A stretch of 64,000 nucleotides of DNA from positions 4,835-68,834 of the forward strand of contig JANNVK010000107.1 of the NCBI GenBank assembly GCA_031414415.1, given 5' to 3'. The DNA is from JANNVK01 sp031414415 (GTDB taxonomy: Bacteria > Acidobacteriota > Blastocatellia > Pyrinomonadales > Pyrinomonadaceae). A program made the position numbers and the translations under genes. Below, piece after piece: positions 9,321 to 16,648 of this stretch. The notes under the pieces were generated by a model. It searched no databases. It was not told where the DNA came from and saw only the letters and a program-made list of their open reading frames with translations. Within the stretch, counting starts at the first letter, position 1; every line of letters starts with the position of its first letter.

Positions 9321-9323
9321 TGT

Positions 9324-9656
9324 TTAGACTTTTTGTGTTTCGCGATACCGTGAACGAATGTTCGCACGAAGTTCTCCGCTCGGCAATTGCGATTCGATAA
9401 AGCTAGTTGATTCAACAACTTCGCACTTTTGTTTGTTTAAATAATCTTCAACAAACTCTGTCCGCTCCAAATAAAAAGCCAAGGCTGTGTAAATTTCACG
9501 AAGACTTAACGATGAAAAATCTTCTTGAATTTGCTCGGCGGTTGAGCCTTTTTTGAACTCCGCAATGATTGAATCTAGCGTTACACGCGAATTCGCAAAA
9601 CGTATAGTTCCATCATCCGAAAATACAAGAGGCGTTGTTAGACTCAATGTAATCAT
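9324..9656 (-). CDS. DUF433 antitoxin
   Basis: A 110-residue protein with the DUF433 helix-turn-helix-like core: RFANSRVTLDSIIAEFKKG, then the AEQIQEDFSSLSLREIYTALAFYLE stretch (positions 40-66). DUF433 proteins are DNA-binding antitoxins that neutralise the adjacent PIN-like toxin and repress the operon. The extended C-terminus (residues 75-110) probably contacts the toxin. The next gene downstream encodes the DUF5615 partner. Confidence 0.85.
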   Translation of the reverse strand: MITLSLTTPLVFSDDGTIRFANSRVTLDSIIAEFKKGSTAEQIQEDFSSLSLREIYTALAFYLERTEFVEDYLNKQKCEVVESTSFIESQLPSGELRANIRSRYRETQKV

Positions 9657-9691
9657 TCTAAAATTTTAACATAAAACACGAAAAGCCAATT

Positions 9692-9723
9692 ACGATTGAT
9701 TCGATGAACCAATGAATCAATGA
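9692..9723. repeat. Short-word array, four 8-bp units
   Basis: Four consecutive degenerate octamers of consensus NYCRATGA (for example ACCAATGA then ATCAATGA) fill most of the gap between the DUF433 start and the hyuA stop. The word differs from those of the 7-bp arrays elsewhere in the window, but the organisation is the same. Confidence 0.6.
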
Positions 9724-9729
9724 TTAAAT

Positions 9730-11781
9730 TTATGCATTTGGGTAAATCAAAATATTCAAATATGAATCAACTTTTCCGTGATGATCGGGTAAGACTACGG
9801 TCGTTGAGTCCTTTTGCGTGATAATCGCTGGACCAATAATCTTGTGTCCAGCACGAAGTTTTGCACGGTCATAAATTGGTGTGTTTAATTGCTTTCCATC
9901 AAACCATGCAGTGTGTTGTTCGGCGATTGCACTTTCAGCATTTTCGTCACCAACTTCAAATTTCGGCAGTTCAATTTTGCGAACTTGCCCGATTCCAATT
10001 ACACGTAAATTGACGATTTCAATTGGTGATTCGATATTGAATCCGTAATTTTTTTCGTGAATTTCCTTAAAATCTGCGATAAATTTATCATAACCTTCTT
10101 TGGTTTCGAGTTGGTCGGCAGAAACCTTGATTGGAAATTCAAAACCTTGTCGATAATATCGTGTATCGATTTGATAGACGAGTTTTTGTCGGTCTTTCGC
10201 GATATTTTCGCCGTCTAGCCAATCGGTCGATTCCTTCGCAAGTGATTCAAAAATTGTCTTAAATTCCTTCAAATCAATCTTATCAAGCGTGCGAATCATC
10301 GTTTGAGAAAATTCGTTTCGAATATCAGAATGAAGAAATCCGAGAGCCGAAAGCACGCCCGGAGTTGGCGGCGAAATGCATGGAAATGCTCCCGAAAGTT
10401 TGGATAAATAATTGCCGTGAAGCGGTCCGGCACCACCAAAAGCGATGAGTGCAAAATCTCTCGGATCGAGTCCGCGTTGGACGGAAACGAGACGCAATGC
10501 ACCAAACATATTTTCATTGACAATGTCGATAATTCCTTGGGCAGTTGCTTCAATTGAAAGCCCAAGCGTGTCCGCAACTTTCTTGATTGAATTTCTCGCG
10601 GCTTCAATATCAAGCGACATTTCGCCGCCCAGAAGTCTCGGTGGAAGATGACCTAAAACCACGTTTGCGTCAGTCACAGTCGGTTCTTCACCGCCTTTTT
10701 TGTATGCCGCCGGACCTGGATCTGCACCTGCTGATTGTGGTCCAACTCGCAACGCACCAGTCATCGGCACGTGTGCGATTGAGCCGCCACCAGCACCAAC
10801 TGTGCGAACGTCAATCGACGATGCTTTGATCGGATAATAACCGACGCGAGTTTCGCGAACAATATTTGGTTCGCCTCCCATTGCCACGCAAACATCGGTC
10901 GAAGTTCCGCCCATATCGAAGCCCAAAACATTTTGATAACCAGCCAAATCGCCGACATAAGAAGCCGCGACTGCACCGCCTGAAGGTCCAGATAATAATG
11001 TGCTAACAGGCGAACGTTTCGCCGCTTCAATCGACATTACGCCGCCATCAGAACGGACAATATTAACGGTTGTATCAATTTCAGCATCGGCAAGTTTCGT
11101 CTGAATGCCGGTCAAATAATTCGCCATTTTCGGTCGAACGTAAGAATTCATGACAGTCGTTAAACAACGCTCGTATTCACGAAATTCGGGTAAAATATCA
11201 GTTGAAATTGTGACTGGAAGATCTGGATACATTTCCGCAGCGATGTCGCGAATCGCTCGTTCGTGCGAATTATTTGAAAAAGAATTAATCAGAGAAACCG
11301 TCAAGGCTTCAATTCCAGCATCGTGCAATTCTTTGATAAATTGCCGAACTTCTGCTTCATCAACAGCTGAAACTTCCACGCCTTTTGCAGTGTTTCGGCA
11401 AGAAACTCCTCGCGTAAGATAAAGCGGAGCAAGCGGTTCAGGCTTCTCCATGATAATCCAACCAGCAAGAGGTCCGGGAGTTTGCGAGCGTGCAACGTGC
11501 AAGATTTGTTCAAATCCTTTTGTTGTAATCAAACCAACCAACGCACCTTTTCCTTCCAAAACGGCGTTGGTTGCGACAGTTGTTCCGTGCAAAATAAGAC
11601 TGATATCATCGTGGGAAAGTCCGGCAGATTCAACAATTTTGTGAATTCCAGTTAAAATTCCGATCGACTGATCGGCAGGCGTTGAAGGTGTTTTCTCGAG
11701 CTGCATTTCGCCCGTTTCGTCGTTGAATAAAAGTAAATCAGTGAATGTTCCGCCGACATCGATTCCTAAACGATAACTCAT
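9730..11781 (-). CDS. hyuA: Hydantoinase/oxoprolinase family protein, HyuA-type
   Basis: A 683-residue protein with the N-terminal ATP-binding half of the hydantoinase/oxoprolinase family (YRLGIDVGGTFTDLLLF, the phosphate-1 loop of the actin/hexokinase fold). The main domain contains DMGGTSTDV and FGGAGPLH. Members hydrolyse N-methylhydantoin, 5-oxoproline or acetone-type substrates at the expense of ATP, usually with a HyuB partner. No hyuB is present in this window, so the substrate is unknown. Length is normal. A 12-bp palindrome (TTAGA-TT-TCTAA) sits 12 bases upstream of the start. Confidence 0.9.
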   Translation of the reverse strand: MSYRLGIDVGGTFTDLLLFNDETGEMQLEKTPSTPADQSIGILTGIHKIVESAGLSHDDISLILHGTTVATNAVLEGKGALVGLITTKGFEQILHVARSQTPGPLAGWIIMEKPEPLAPLYLTRGVSCRNTAKGVEVSAVDEAEVRQFIKELHDAGIEALTVSLINSFSNNSHERAIRDIAAEMYPDLPVTISTDILPEFREYERCLTTVMNSYVRPKMANYLTGIQTKLADAEIDTTVNIVRSDGGVMSIEAAKRSPVSTLLSGPSGGAVAASYVGDLAGYQNVLGFDMGGTSTDVCVAMGGEPNIVRETRVGYYPIKASSIDVRTVGAGGGSIAHVPMTGALRVGPQSAGADPGPAAYKKGGEEPTVTDANVVLGHLPPRLLGGEMSLDIEAARNSIKKVADTLGLSIEATAQGIIDIVNENMFGALRLVSVQRGLDPRDFALIAFGGAGPLHGNYLSKLSGAFPCISPPTPGVLSALGFLHSDIRNEFSQTMIRTLDKIDLKEFKTIFESLAKESTDWLDGENIAKDRQKLVYQIDTRYYRQGFEFPIKVSADQLETKEGYDKFIADFKEIHEKNYGFNIESPIEIVNLRVIGIGQVRKIELPKFEVGDENAESAIAEQHTAWFDGKQLNTPIYDRAKLRAGHKIIGPAIITQKDSTTVVLPDHHGKVDSYLNILIYPNA

Positions 11782-11793
11782 ATTTTCTCTCCG

Positions 11794-11805
11794 TTAGATT
11801 TCTAA
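11794..11805. promoter_or_regulatory. Palindrome TTAGA-N2-TCTAA upstream of hyuA
   Basis: A perfect 5+2+5 inverted repeat, 12 bases before the hyuA start. The same core recurs at 16350-16361 upstream of another minus-strand gene. It is a possible repressor site, inferred from symmetry and position only. Confidence 0.3.
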
Positions 11806-11850
11806 ATTTGTAATATACTTATAACAAATCTTTATTCAAACTTCAATTAG

Positions 11851-11870
11851 GGTTTGGTAATTTACAAACC
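11851..11870. promoter_or_regulatory. Inverted repeat GGTTTG-N8-CAAACC upstream of sucC-like gene
   Basis: A 6-bp perfect inverted repeat in the divergent hyuA/sucC intergenic region, 27 bases before the sucC-like start. It could be an operator or a 5' hairpin; no conserved riboswitch was recognised. Confidence 0.3.
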
Positions 11871-11897
11871 TATAAATTCATCATAGACTTATAACCA

Positions 11898-13439
11898 ATG
11901 GCTCAGTTGCACGAATACCAAGCAAAACAAATTTTAGCAGCAAACGGAATCCAGATTTCGAAAGGCGAAGTTGCGTTTGACGCTAAGATGGCTCGAGAGA
12001 TTGCCGAAAAACTTGGCGGAAAAGTCGTTGTAAAAGCTCAAATTCATTCAACTTCGCGGGCGGCTTCGGGCGGAATTAAGTTTGCGAAATCGGTTGACGA
12101 AGCAGAAAGGTTTGCTTCTGAAATGCTCGTAAAAGAGATTGCGGAAAACTTATGCGAAGCTGTTTTGATTGACGAAATAGCCGAAATTGAACGCGAATTT
12201 TATCTCGGATTTATTGTTGACACAACGCTCAAACGTCCGACGCTTTTGTTTTCAGATTCCGGCGGCAGCGGAATTGAAGAACGTGCGGATTCGATGCGGA
12301 AACTCGTTTGTTCAATTCGTAAAGAGCCGACAATTGAAGAGATTCTAACCATTTGTGACGACAAACGAATCGCGGAAATTCTTCTAAATCTTTACCGAGT
12401 TGCCAAAACAACTGATGCGAGAACAGCAGAAATAAATCCTTTGGCATTGTTAAAAGACGGCAGATTAGTTGCATTAGATTGCCGAATTTCGGTTGACGAT
12501 TACGCTGATTTTCGCCAAAAACATCTCGGAATTGAAATCGCCCGCGAACTCGGACACACACCGACGAAGCTTGAAAGAATTGCTTGGAACATCGAAAAAG
12601 ACGACTTTCGGGGCACTTTTTTCTTTGTTGAAATCTTTAATAGTCAGCAGTCAGCCGTGAGCAGTGAGCAGAAAGAAACTGCTGACGGCTTACCGCTTAC
12701 TGCAAACTTCAAAATTGGCTTCCACGGTGCAGGTGGCGGTGGTTCGATGGCATCGCTTGATGCTGCTCAGAGAAATGGATTGCGTCCTGCTTGCTATGTT
12801 GATACGAGCGGAAATCCGGCAGCGTCAAAAGTTTATCGGGCGGCGAAGATTATTCTTTCGATTCCGAATATCAAAGGATATTTTTTATCAGGTTCGGGCG
12901 TGGCAAGCCAAGAGCAATTTGGACTTGCACGAGCGGTTTTGAAGGCATTTTTGGAAGTTAAACCAAACATTCCCGCGGTTTTACGACTCGGCGGAAACGG
13001 TGAAGATATCGCGAAAGATTTAGTCGAACGATATGCCAAATTTTTGCCCGCACCAATTGAGGCTTATCAAAAGAAAGATTCGGCGGACTTTTGTGCGACT
13101 AGGCTGAATGAACTAATCCAAAATTATCCACAGATAAAGACAGATGGACACGGATTAAAGAAAGATGATTTTAATGCAGATTTTTCGTTTAAAACAAAAA
13201 CTGGCACCATTTCGTTTAATTACAATAGTTTAGATAAAACATCGGCGACTAAAATCATTGAATCTTGTCCGCAAAAGATATTGAAATTAGACGAAAATAA
13301 CAAGCCAATTTTGGCGATTGAACCCGAAGAAGCCGAACGCGGAAAATGTTCTGAATGTCTGGCTTGCGAGTTTGCGAGTTTGGATTTAGGTTTGAATGCT
13401 GTGAAGATTGATTTTCCGATACATTTCGACCAAAAATAA
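11898..13439 (+). CDS. Divergent succinyl-CoA synthetase beta-like protein with ferredoxin-like tail
   Basis: Resembles the ATP-grasp beta subunit of succinyl/acyl-CoA synthetases (ADP/GDP-forming): MAQLHEYQAKQILAANGI at the start, VVKAQIHSTSRAASGGIKFA at the nucleotide loop, AEINPLAL at the metal site. It is unusual. The usual HAGGRGKAGG loop is HSTSRAASGG, and the CoA-ligase half reads HGAGGGGSMAS. At 513 residues it is over 100 longer than typical SucC. Residues 248-268 are encoded by an inverted 7-bp word array and residues 410-423 by a 10-bp word array. The last 60 residues, with a CP and then a C-x2-C-x2-C cluster (484, 487, 490), resemble a degenerate 4Fe-4S ferredoxin. The matching alpha-like gene lies 550 bases downstream. 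Confidence 0.75.
   Translation: MAQLHEYQAKQILAANGIQISKGEVAFDAKMAREIAEKLGGKVVVKAQIHSTSRAASGGIKFAKSVDEAERFASEMLVKEIAENLCEAVLIDEIAEIEREFYLGFIVDTTLKRPTLLFSDSGGSGIEERADSMRKLVCSIRKEPTIEEILTICDDKRIAEILLNLYRVAKTTDARTAEINPLALLKDGRLVALDCRISVDDYADFRQKHLGIEIARELGHTPTKLERIAWNIEKDDFRGTFFFVEIFNSQQSAVSSEQKETADGLPLTANFKIGFHGAGGGGSMASLDAAQRNGLRPACYVDTSGNPAASKVYRAAKIILSIPNIKGYFLSGSGVASQEQFGLARAVLKAFLEVKPNIPAVLRLGGNGEDIAKDLVERYAKFLPAPIEAYQKKDSADFCATRLNELIQNYPQIKTDGHGLKKDDFNADFSFKTKTGTISFNYNSLDKTSATKIIESCPQKILKLDENNKPILAIEPEEAERGKCSECLACEFASLDLGLNAVKIDFPIHFDQK
12642..12703. repeat. Inverted 7-bp word array inside the sucC-like gene
   Basis: Four heptamers of type NGTNAGC (AGTCAGC, then AGTGAGC and similar), a short spacer, then three heptamers in the complementary orientation (GCTTACC type). 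Together they form an imperfect long hairpin. The whole array is read in frame and encodes a Ser/Gln/Ala-rich stretch (residues 248-268) absent from ordinary SucC proteins. A same-word array occurs in tatD at 35877. Confidence 0.75.
13128..13167. repeat. 10-bp word array inside the sucC-like gene
   Basis: Four degenerate decamers (CCACAGATAA first, ACACGGATTA third) are read in frame as part of residues 410-423, between the ligase domain and the ferredoxin-like tail. Confidence 0.5.
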
Positions 13440-13448
13440 TTCATATAA

Positions 13449-13991
13449 ATGAAAGTAGATAAATTCAAAATTCACATTCTTTTTAAGATTGCAATAGTTA
13501 TGACAATCCTGATTTCGTTTACTTTAGGCTTATTTTATAAAGATATTCCACAAATCTATTGTGTTGCTTTGGGACTTTTTCGCTCACACCAAACAGATGA
13601 ACAAATGATTAGCAACTTTAAATACAATAAGAAAAATTTTGAATTACTTATTGAAATGATAAGAAAAGATAAGAGCGTGCAAAGGGTTGGGAGTGATTGG
13701 TCTAATCCAGATACTATCGACAAAGACAGTTTGTATGAATACCGTAAGATGTTTGTAAAAATAGGAATACCACATGGCTTCTACGCATCAGTTGATGAAA
13801 ATGATTTCAGATTCATTTCGTCGTCACAAGGATTCGTTACGCACGGATCAAATAAATCATACATATTTACTGACGAAATTCCAGATAATCTTGTAGAAAG
13901 TCTAGACGAAATGAGCCAATCAGAGCAACTATTTGGATCAGGGTGCAAAATTATTGATGAGCATTGGTATATTTGTTTTGAGGGCGATTAA
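13449..13991 (+). CDS. Membrane-anchored protein of unknown function between sucC- and sucD-like genes
   Basis: A 180-residue protein with one N-terminal transmembrane helix (about residues 10-30, FKIAIVMTILISFTLGLF), then a soluble, probably extracytoplasmic domain with charged and aromatic residues and a C-terminal GCKIIDEHWYICFEGD. No family was recognised. It lies 9 bases after the sucC-like stop and directly abuts the sucD-like start, so it probably shares their transcript. Its codon usage is more AT-rich than that of its neighbours, which suggests later insertion into the operon. Confidence 0.65.
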   Translation: MKVDKFKIHILFKIAIVMTILISFTLGLFYKDIPQIYCVALGLFRSHQTDEQMISNFKYNKKNFELLIEMIRKDKSVQRVGSDWSNPDTIDKDSLYEYRKMFVKIGIPHGFYASVDENDFRFISSSQGFVTHGSNKSYIFTDEIPDNLVESLDEMSQSEQLFGSGCKIIDEHWYICFEGD

Positions 13992-14897
13992 ATGTCGATT
14001 CTAATTGACCAACACAAAAAAGTTATCGTGCAAGGCATCACGGGACGCGAAGGTTCGGCTCGTGCAAAATTGATGCTCGATTACGGCACGAATGTTGTCG
14101 GAGGTTGCACACCGAATCGCGGCGGACAGATTGTTCACGGTTTGCCCGTTTTTGATTCCGTCAAAGAAACCTTTGAAACAATCGGGAAGATTGATGTCAG
14201 CGTGATTTTTGTGCCTGCTCCGCGAGTCAAATCTGCGGCGATTGAAGCGATTGTTGCCGGCGTTCCGTTGATAGCGTTGATTGCGGATCGCGTTCCGCTT
14301 TTTGACGTTTTGGAGATTTGCGAAGTCGCGGAAGAATACGGTGCAAAATTTATCGGACCAAATACGGTCGGCGTAATGTCGCCCGAAAAAGCCGTGTTGG
14401 GAATGATGGGCGGAAATGCGAAAACCGCAAAAGAATGGTTTCACAAAGGTTCGGTCGGAATTATGTCCCGAAGCGGCGGGCTTTCGGCTTCGACAGGTTA
14501 TTATATTTGCCAAACAGGCGTCGGAATCTCGACAATTTGCCATGTCGGGGGCGATTCGGTCGTTGGTTTGACGTTTCCTGAAATCGCCCAAATGTTTGAA
14601 AATGACAACGAAACCGAGTTAATCGTGATGCTCGGCGAAATCGGTGGTTCGCAGGAAGAACAAGTCGCGGATTTGGTAGCTTGCGGCAAAATCACGAAAC
14701 CAATCGTTGCGTATATCGGTGGAAAATCTGCTCAAAGCGGAACGAGATATTCACACGCCGGAGCAATAATCGAAGGCGGAAAAGGAACGTGGCAAGGCAA
14801 AATTGACCGATTAAACGAAGTCGGCGTAACTATTGTCGAACAATTCGGCGATATTCCTGATGTAGTTCAAAGTTTTAAGTTTTTAGTTAAAAGTTGA
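13992..14897 (+). CDS. sucD: Succinyl-CoA synthetase alpha-like subunit
   Basis: A 301-residue CoA-binding/ligase alpha subunit. An N-terminal Rossmann CoA-binding domain (VIVQGITGREGS, GCTPNRGGQ) is followed by a ligase domain with FIGPNTVGVM, SRSGGLS and the phosphohistidine loop RYSHAGAII. It would pair with the divergent beta-like protein upstream to make or use an acyl-CoA with NDP/NTP. Succinate is the default substrate, but the beta changes leave this open. The last residues (QSFKFLVKS) are encoded by a 7-bp word array that runs exactly to the stop codon. Confidence 0.87.
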   Translation: MSILIDQHKKVIVQGITGREGSARAKLMLDYGTNVVGGCTPNRGGQIVHGLPVFDSVKETFETIGKIDVSVIFVPAPRVKSAAIEAIVAGVPLIALIADRVPLFDVLEICEVAEEYGAKFIGPNTVGVMSPEKAVLGMMGGNAKTAKEWFHKGSVGIMSRSGGLSASTGYYICQTGVGISTICHVGGDSVVGLTFPEIAQMFENDNETELIVMLGEIGGSQEEQVADLVACGKITKPIVAYIGGKSAQSGTRYSHAGAIIEGGKGTWQGKIDRLNEVGVTIVEQFGDIPDVVQSFKFLVKS

Positions 14898-14898
14898 G
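14864..14898. repeat. 7-bp word array forming the 3' end of sucD
   Basis: Five consecutive heptamers of type AGTTNNN (for example AGTTTTA, AGTTTTT) include the sucD stop codon. They replace or extend the usual C-terminus of the protein. Confidence 0.75.
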
Positions 14899-14904
14899 GA
14901 AATA

Positions 14905-15774
14905 ATGATGAAGAAAATCGTGTTTATTTTTGCGTTGATTAGTTTGTTTACTACATTTTCGTTTGCCCAAAAAAAGACAAAACGTTCGCTCGCCCAACTC
15001 CAATTGGAAGCAACGTTTGCACGTCCCGATGGTAAAGATTTCGTTTTTTATATCAAAGGTTCAGCGTATTCATACATTCCGGGCGAACGTCCGCAAAAAC
15101 TTTTTGGTATTGAAGGTTTTAACGTCCGCCGCCGCGTTGAAACTGCGGAAAAAGATGGTTTTTTCTTGGCGACACGCGAACTCGTTTTTTACAAAGACCT
15201 GAAAACCGATGAAATTATCAGCGAATGGACAAATCCTTGGACGAATGAAAAATGCGAAGTTTTTCAGATTCAAAACGATCCGGTAAACTCTCGTGTAAAG
15301 GTCAAAGACGGCAAATATATCTTTGCTTCGTTGGACGGAAAACGTGAATTCGGCGAAGGTTCAGCACCTGAAGAAATCAACAATCATCTGGTTTGGACAT
15401 CGGATGTTTTCCCGTTTTATCCGCTGCCAGGATTCGATAAAAATTATACTGCAAGCGAAATGTTCGATTTTTATGTGGAGAAAGACGAACTAAACAAAAC
15501 TACATCACCCAAAAATGTGATGCTTAGTTGGACTCGAGTTGGTCCGTTTTTGCCTTGGATGAAAATGCCAAATAATGGCGGAATTATTATCGTTCACGCC
15601 CGCAGTTGGCGAATGGAAAAATGGGATTTGATGCCCGAACGCATAAAAAAAGAAACTCGTGAAAAATATCCGAGTTATATGACCGCCCCAACAACGGTTG
15701 ATCCAAATAAACCGAATGAAACTTCGTGGACGTTTTATAATCGTGAAATTGAAAAACGAAAGATGAAGCAGTAA
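14905..15774 (+). CDS. Secreted DUF1838-like protein
   Basis: A 289-residue exported protein (signal peptide MKKIVFIFALISLFTTFSFAQ) with a domain resembling DUF1838: PQKLFGIEGFNVRRR near the N-terminus, then DEIISEWTNPWTNEKCEVF and a C-terminal WDLMPERIKKETREKYP. Its biochemical role is unknown. It starts 7 bases after sucD, so it may be the last gene of that transcript. There are two tandem ATGs; the first is at 14905. Its end forms a shared palindrome with the convergent gene. Confidence 0.7.
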   Translation: MMKKIVFIFALISLFTTFSFAQKKTKRSLAQLQLEATFARPDGKDFVFYIKGSAYSYIPGERPQKLFGIEGFNVRRRVETAEKDGFFLATRELVFYKDLKTDEIISEWTNPWTNEKCEVFQIQNDPVNSRVKVKDGKYIFASLDGKREFGEGSAPEEINNHLVWTSDVFPFYPLPGFDKNYTASEMFDFYVEKDELNKTTSPKNVMLSWTRVGPFLPWMKMPNNGGIIIVHARSWRMEKWDLMPERIKKETREKYPSYMTAPTTVDPNKPNETSWTFYNREIEKRKMKQ

Positions 15775-15785
15775 TCTACTGCTTC
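15765..15785. terminator. Bidirectional hairpin spanning two convergent stop codons
   Basis: A perfect 9-bp stem (GAAGCAGTA with TACTGCTTC) has a 3-base loop and contains the stop codons of both convergent genes. Both proteins consequently end in Lys-Gln. T-rich sequence follows on the plus side (ACTTCTTTT) and, more weakly, on the minus side, so it can serve as a two-way terminator. Confidence 0.65.
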
Positions 15786-16327
15786 ACTTCTTTTCCGTTC
15801 ACTTTCAAATTGCTTCGGCGAGTTATTGAACGAATACATTTCCACTGACCTTTGTCGTTTTTTGCCCATTGTTCGTCGGAATCTGTTTTAGCTTCAAATG
15901 TTGCAGTTTTACCATTAACTTTTAATTTGCCGTTTGTTTCGGAAGCGACTGAAGCATTCCATAGTCCATCTTTTTGCTCAACGCGAAAAACATCTGACTT
16001 GCTTTTTTCAATTTCACTCGCGTATTTGAAAAAATCGCGTGCATCTTTAATTGAAGCATCACGTGAGGAAACTTTACCTTTGACATCAGTTAATGTGTAA
16101 TCGTCACTAGCAAAAGCAAAAAGTCCTTGTTCGTCTTTATTAATAGTTGCTACATCAATTTTTGCATAAACCGCACGAATTGCTTCTTCCGCTGTTTCCT
16201 CAGGTTTCTTTGAAACTGGAACTGAATTTTCTTTCGAGTTTACCGCAGGTTTTTCATCCAAATTTGGTAATTTACAACCCAGACCAATTACAAACGTTAA
16301 AGCTATGATAAATATCAAGTTTTTCAT
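15776..16327 (-). CDS. Lipoprotein with SnoaL/DUF4440-like domain
   Basis: A 183-residue predicted lipoprotein. The signal and lipobox are at residues 1-18 (IGLGCKLP, Cys18). After a short linker, residues 48-170 look like an NTF2/SnoaL fold of the DUF4440 type (EEAIRAVYAKIDVATINKDEQGLFAFASDDYT divided over residues 47-79, later WKCIRSITRR). Such periplasmic proteins usually bind a small ligand; no catalytic residue can be assigned. A perfect palindrome lies just upstream of its start. Confidence 0.72.
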   Translation of the reverse strand: MKNLIFIIALTFVIGLGCKLPNLDEKPAVNSKENSVPVSKKPEETAEEAIRAVYAKIDVATINKDEQGLFAFASDDYTLTDVKGKVSSRDASIKDARDFFKYASEIEKSKSDVFRVEQKDGLWNASVASETNGKLKVNGKTATFEAKTDSDEQWAKNDKGQWKCIRSITRRSNLKVNGKEVKQ

Positions 16328-16648
16328 TTATTCGTCTCCCCAATAAAATTTAGAAATCTAAATCAAAAAAGTAAAATTAATTTTTCATAACACTACCGTA
16401 AATGTTGGTGACATTCAAATTCATTGAATATTTATATTCAAAAATTTTATATCTTACATAGTCTGTTAAAAGTAACAATTTATTTGCAAAAATATATTTT
16501 CTAGCGTAACTTTTTAAGTGTTGAGTTATCTTTTTTTACATTTTATAAATTGGATTTTGCTTTTTGAGTAAAATCACACTATTTTTTGACGAATTCTATT
16601 TTAGTTTTCGGCATTGTATATTGTATTTGTCCCAGAAAAACAGTCATT
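16328..16648. other. Intergenic region of about 320 bp with a palindrome, no gene seen
   Basis: Very AT-rich gap between divergent genes, so it should hold promoters for both. At 16348-16363 there is a perfect ATTTAGA-AA-TCTAAAT palindrome, whose core matches the one upstream of hyuA. No tRNA, small ORF with a ribosome site, or riboswitch was recognised. Confidence 0.5.

Noticed and set aside
12642..12703. Possible CRISPR-like repeat
   Set aside because: Words are only 7 bp with no spacers, and no cas genes are present in the window. The CHAT-TPR gene alone is not evidence for a type III-E system.
14001..14591. 196-codon minus-strand open frame opposite sucD
   Set aside because: Antisense shadow of a well-supported gene, no start signal.
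16586..16648. Upstream extension of the radical SAM protein
   Set aside because: The 21 extra residues match nothing in the family, and the protein starting at 16649 begins as family members do.
16328..16648. tRNA, riboswitch or small RNA in the longest gap
   Set aside because: No cloverleaf, conserved aptamer core or terminator-like hairpin was found; only a short palindrome.
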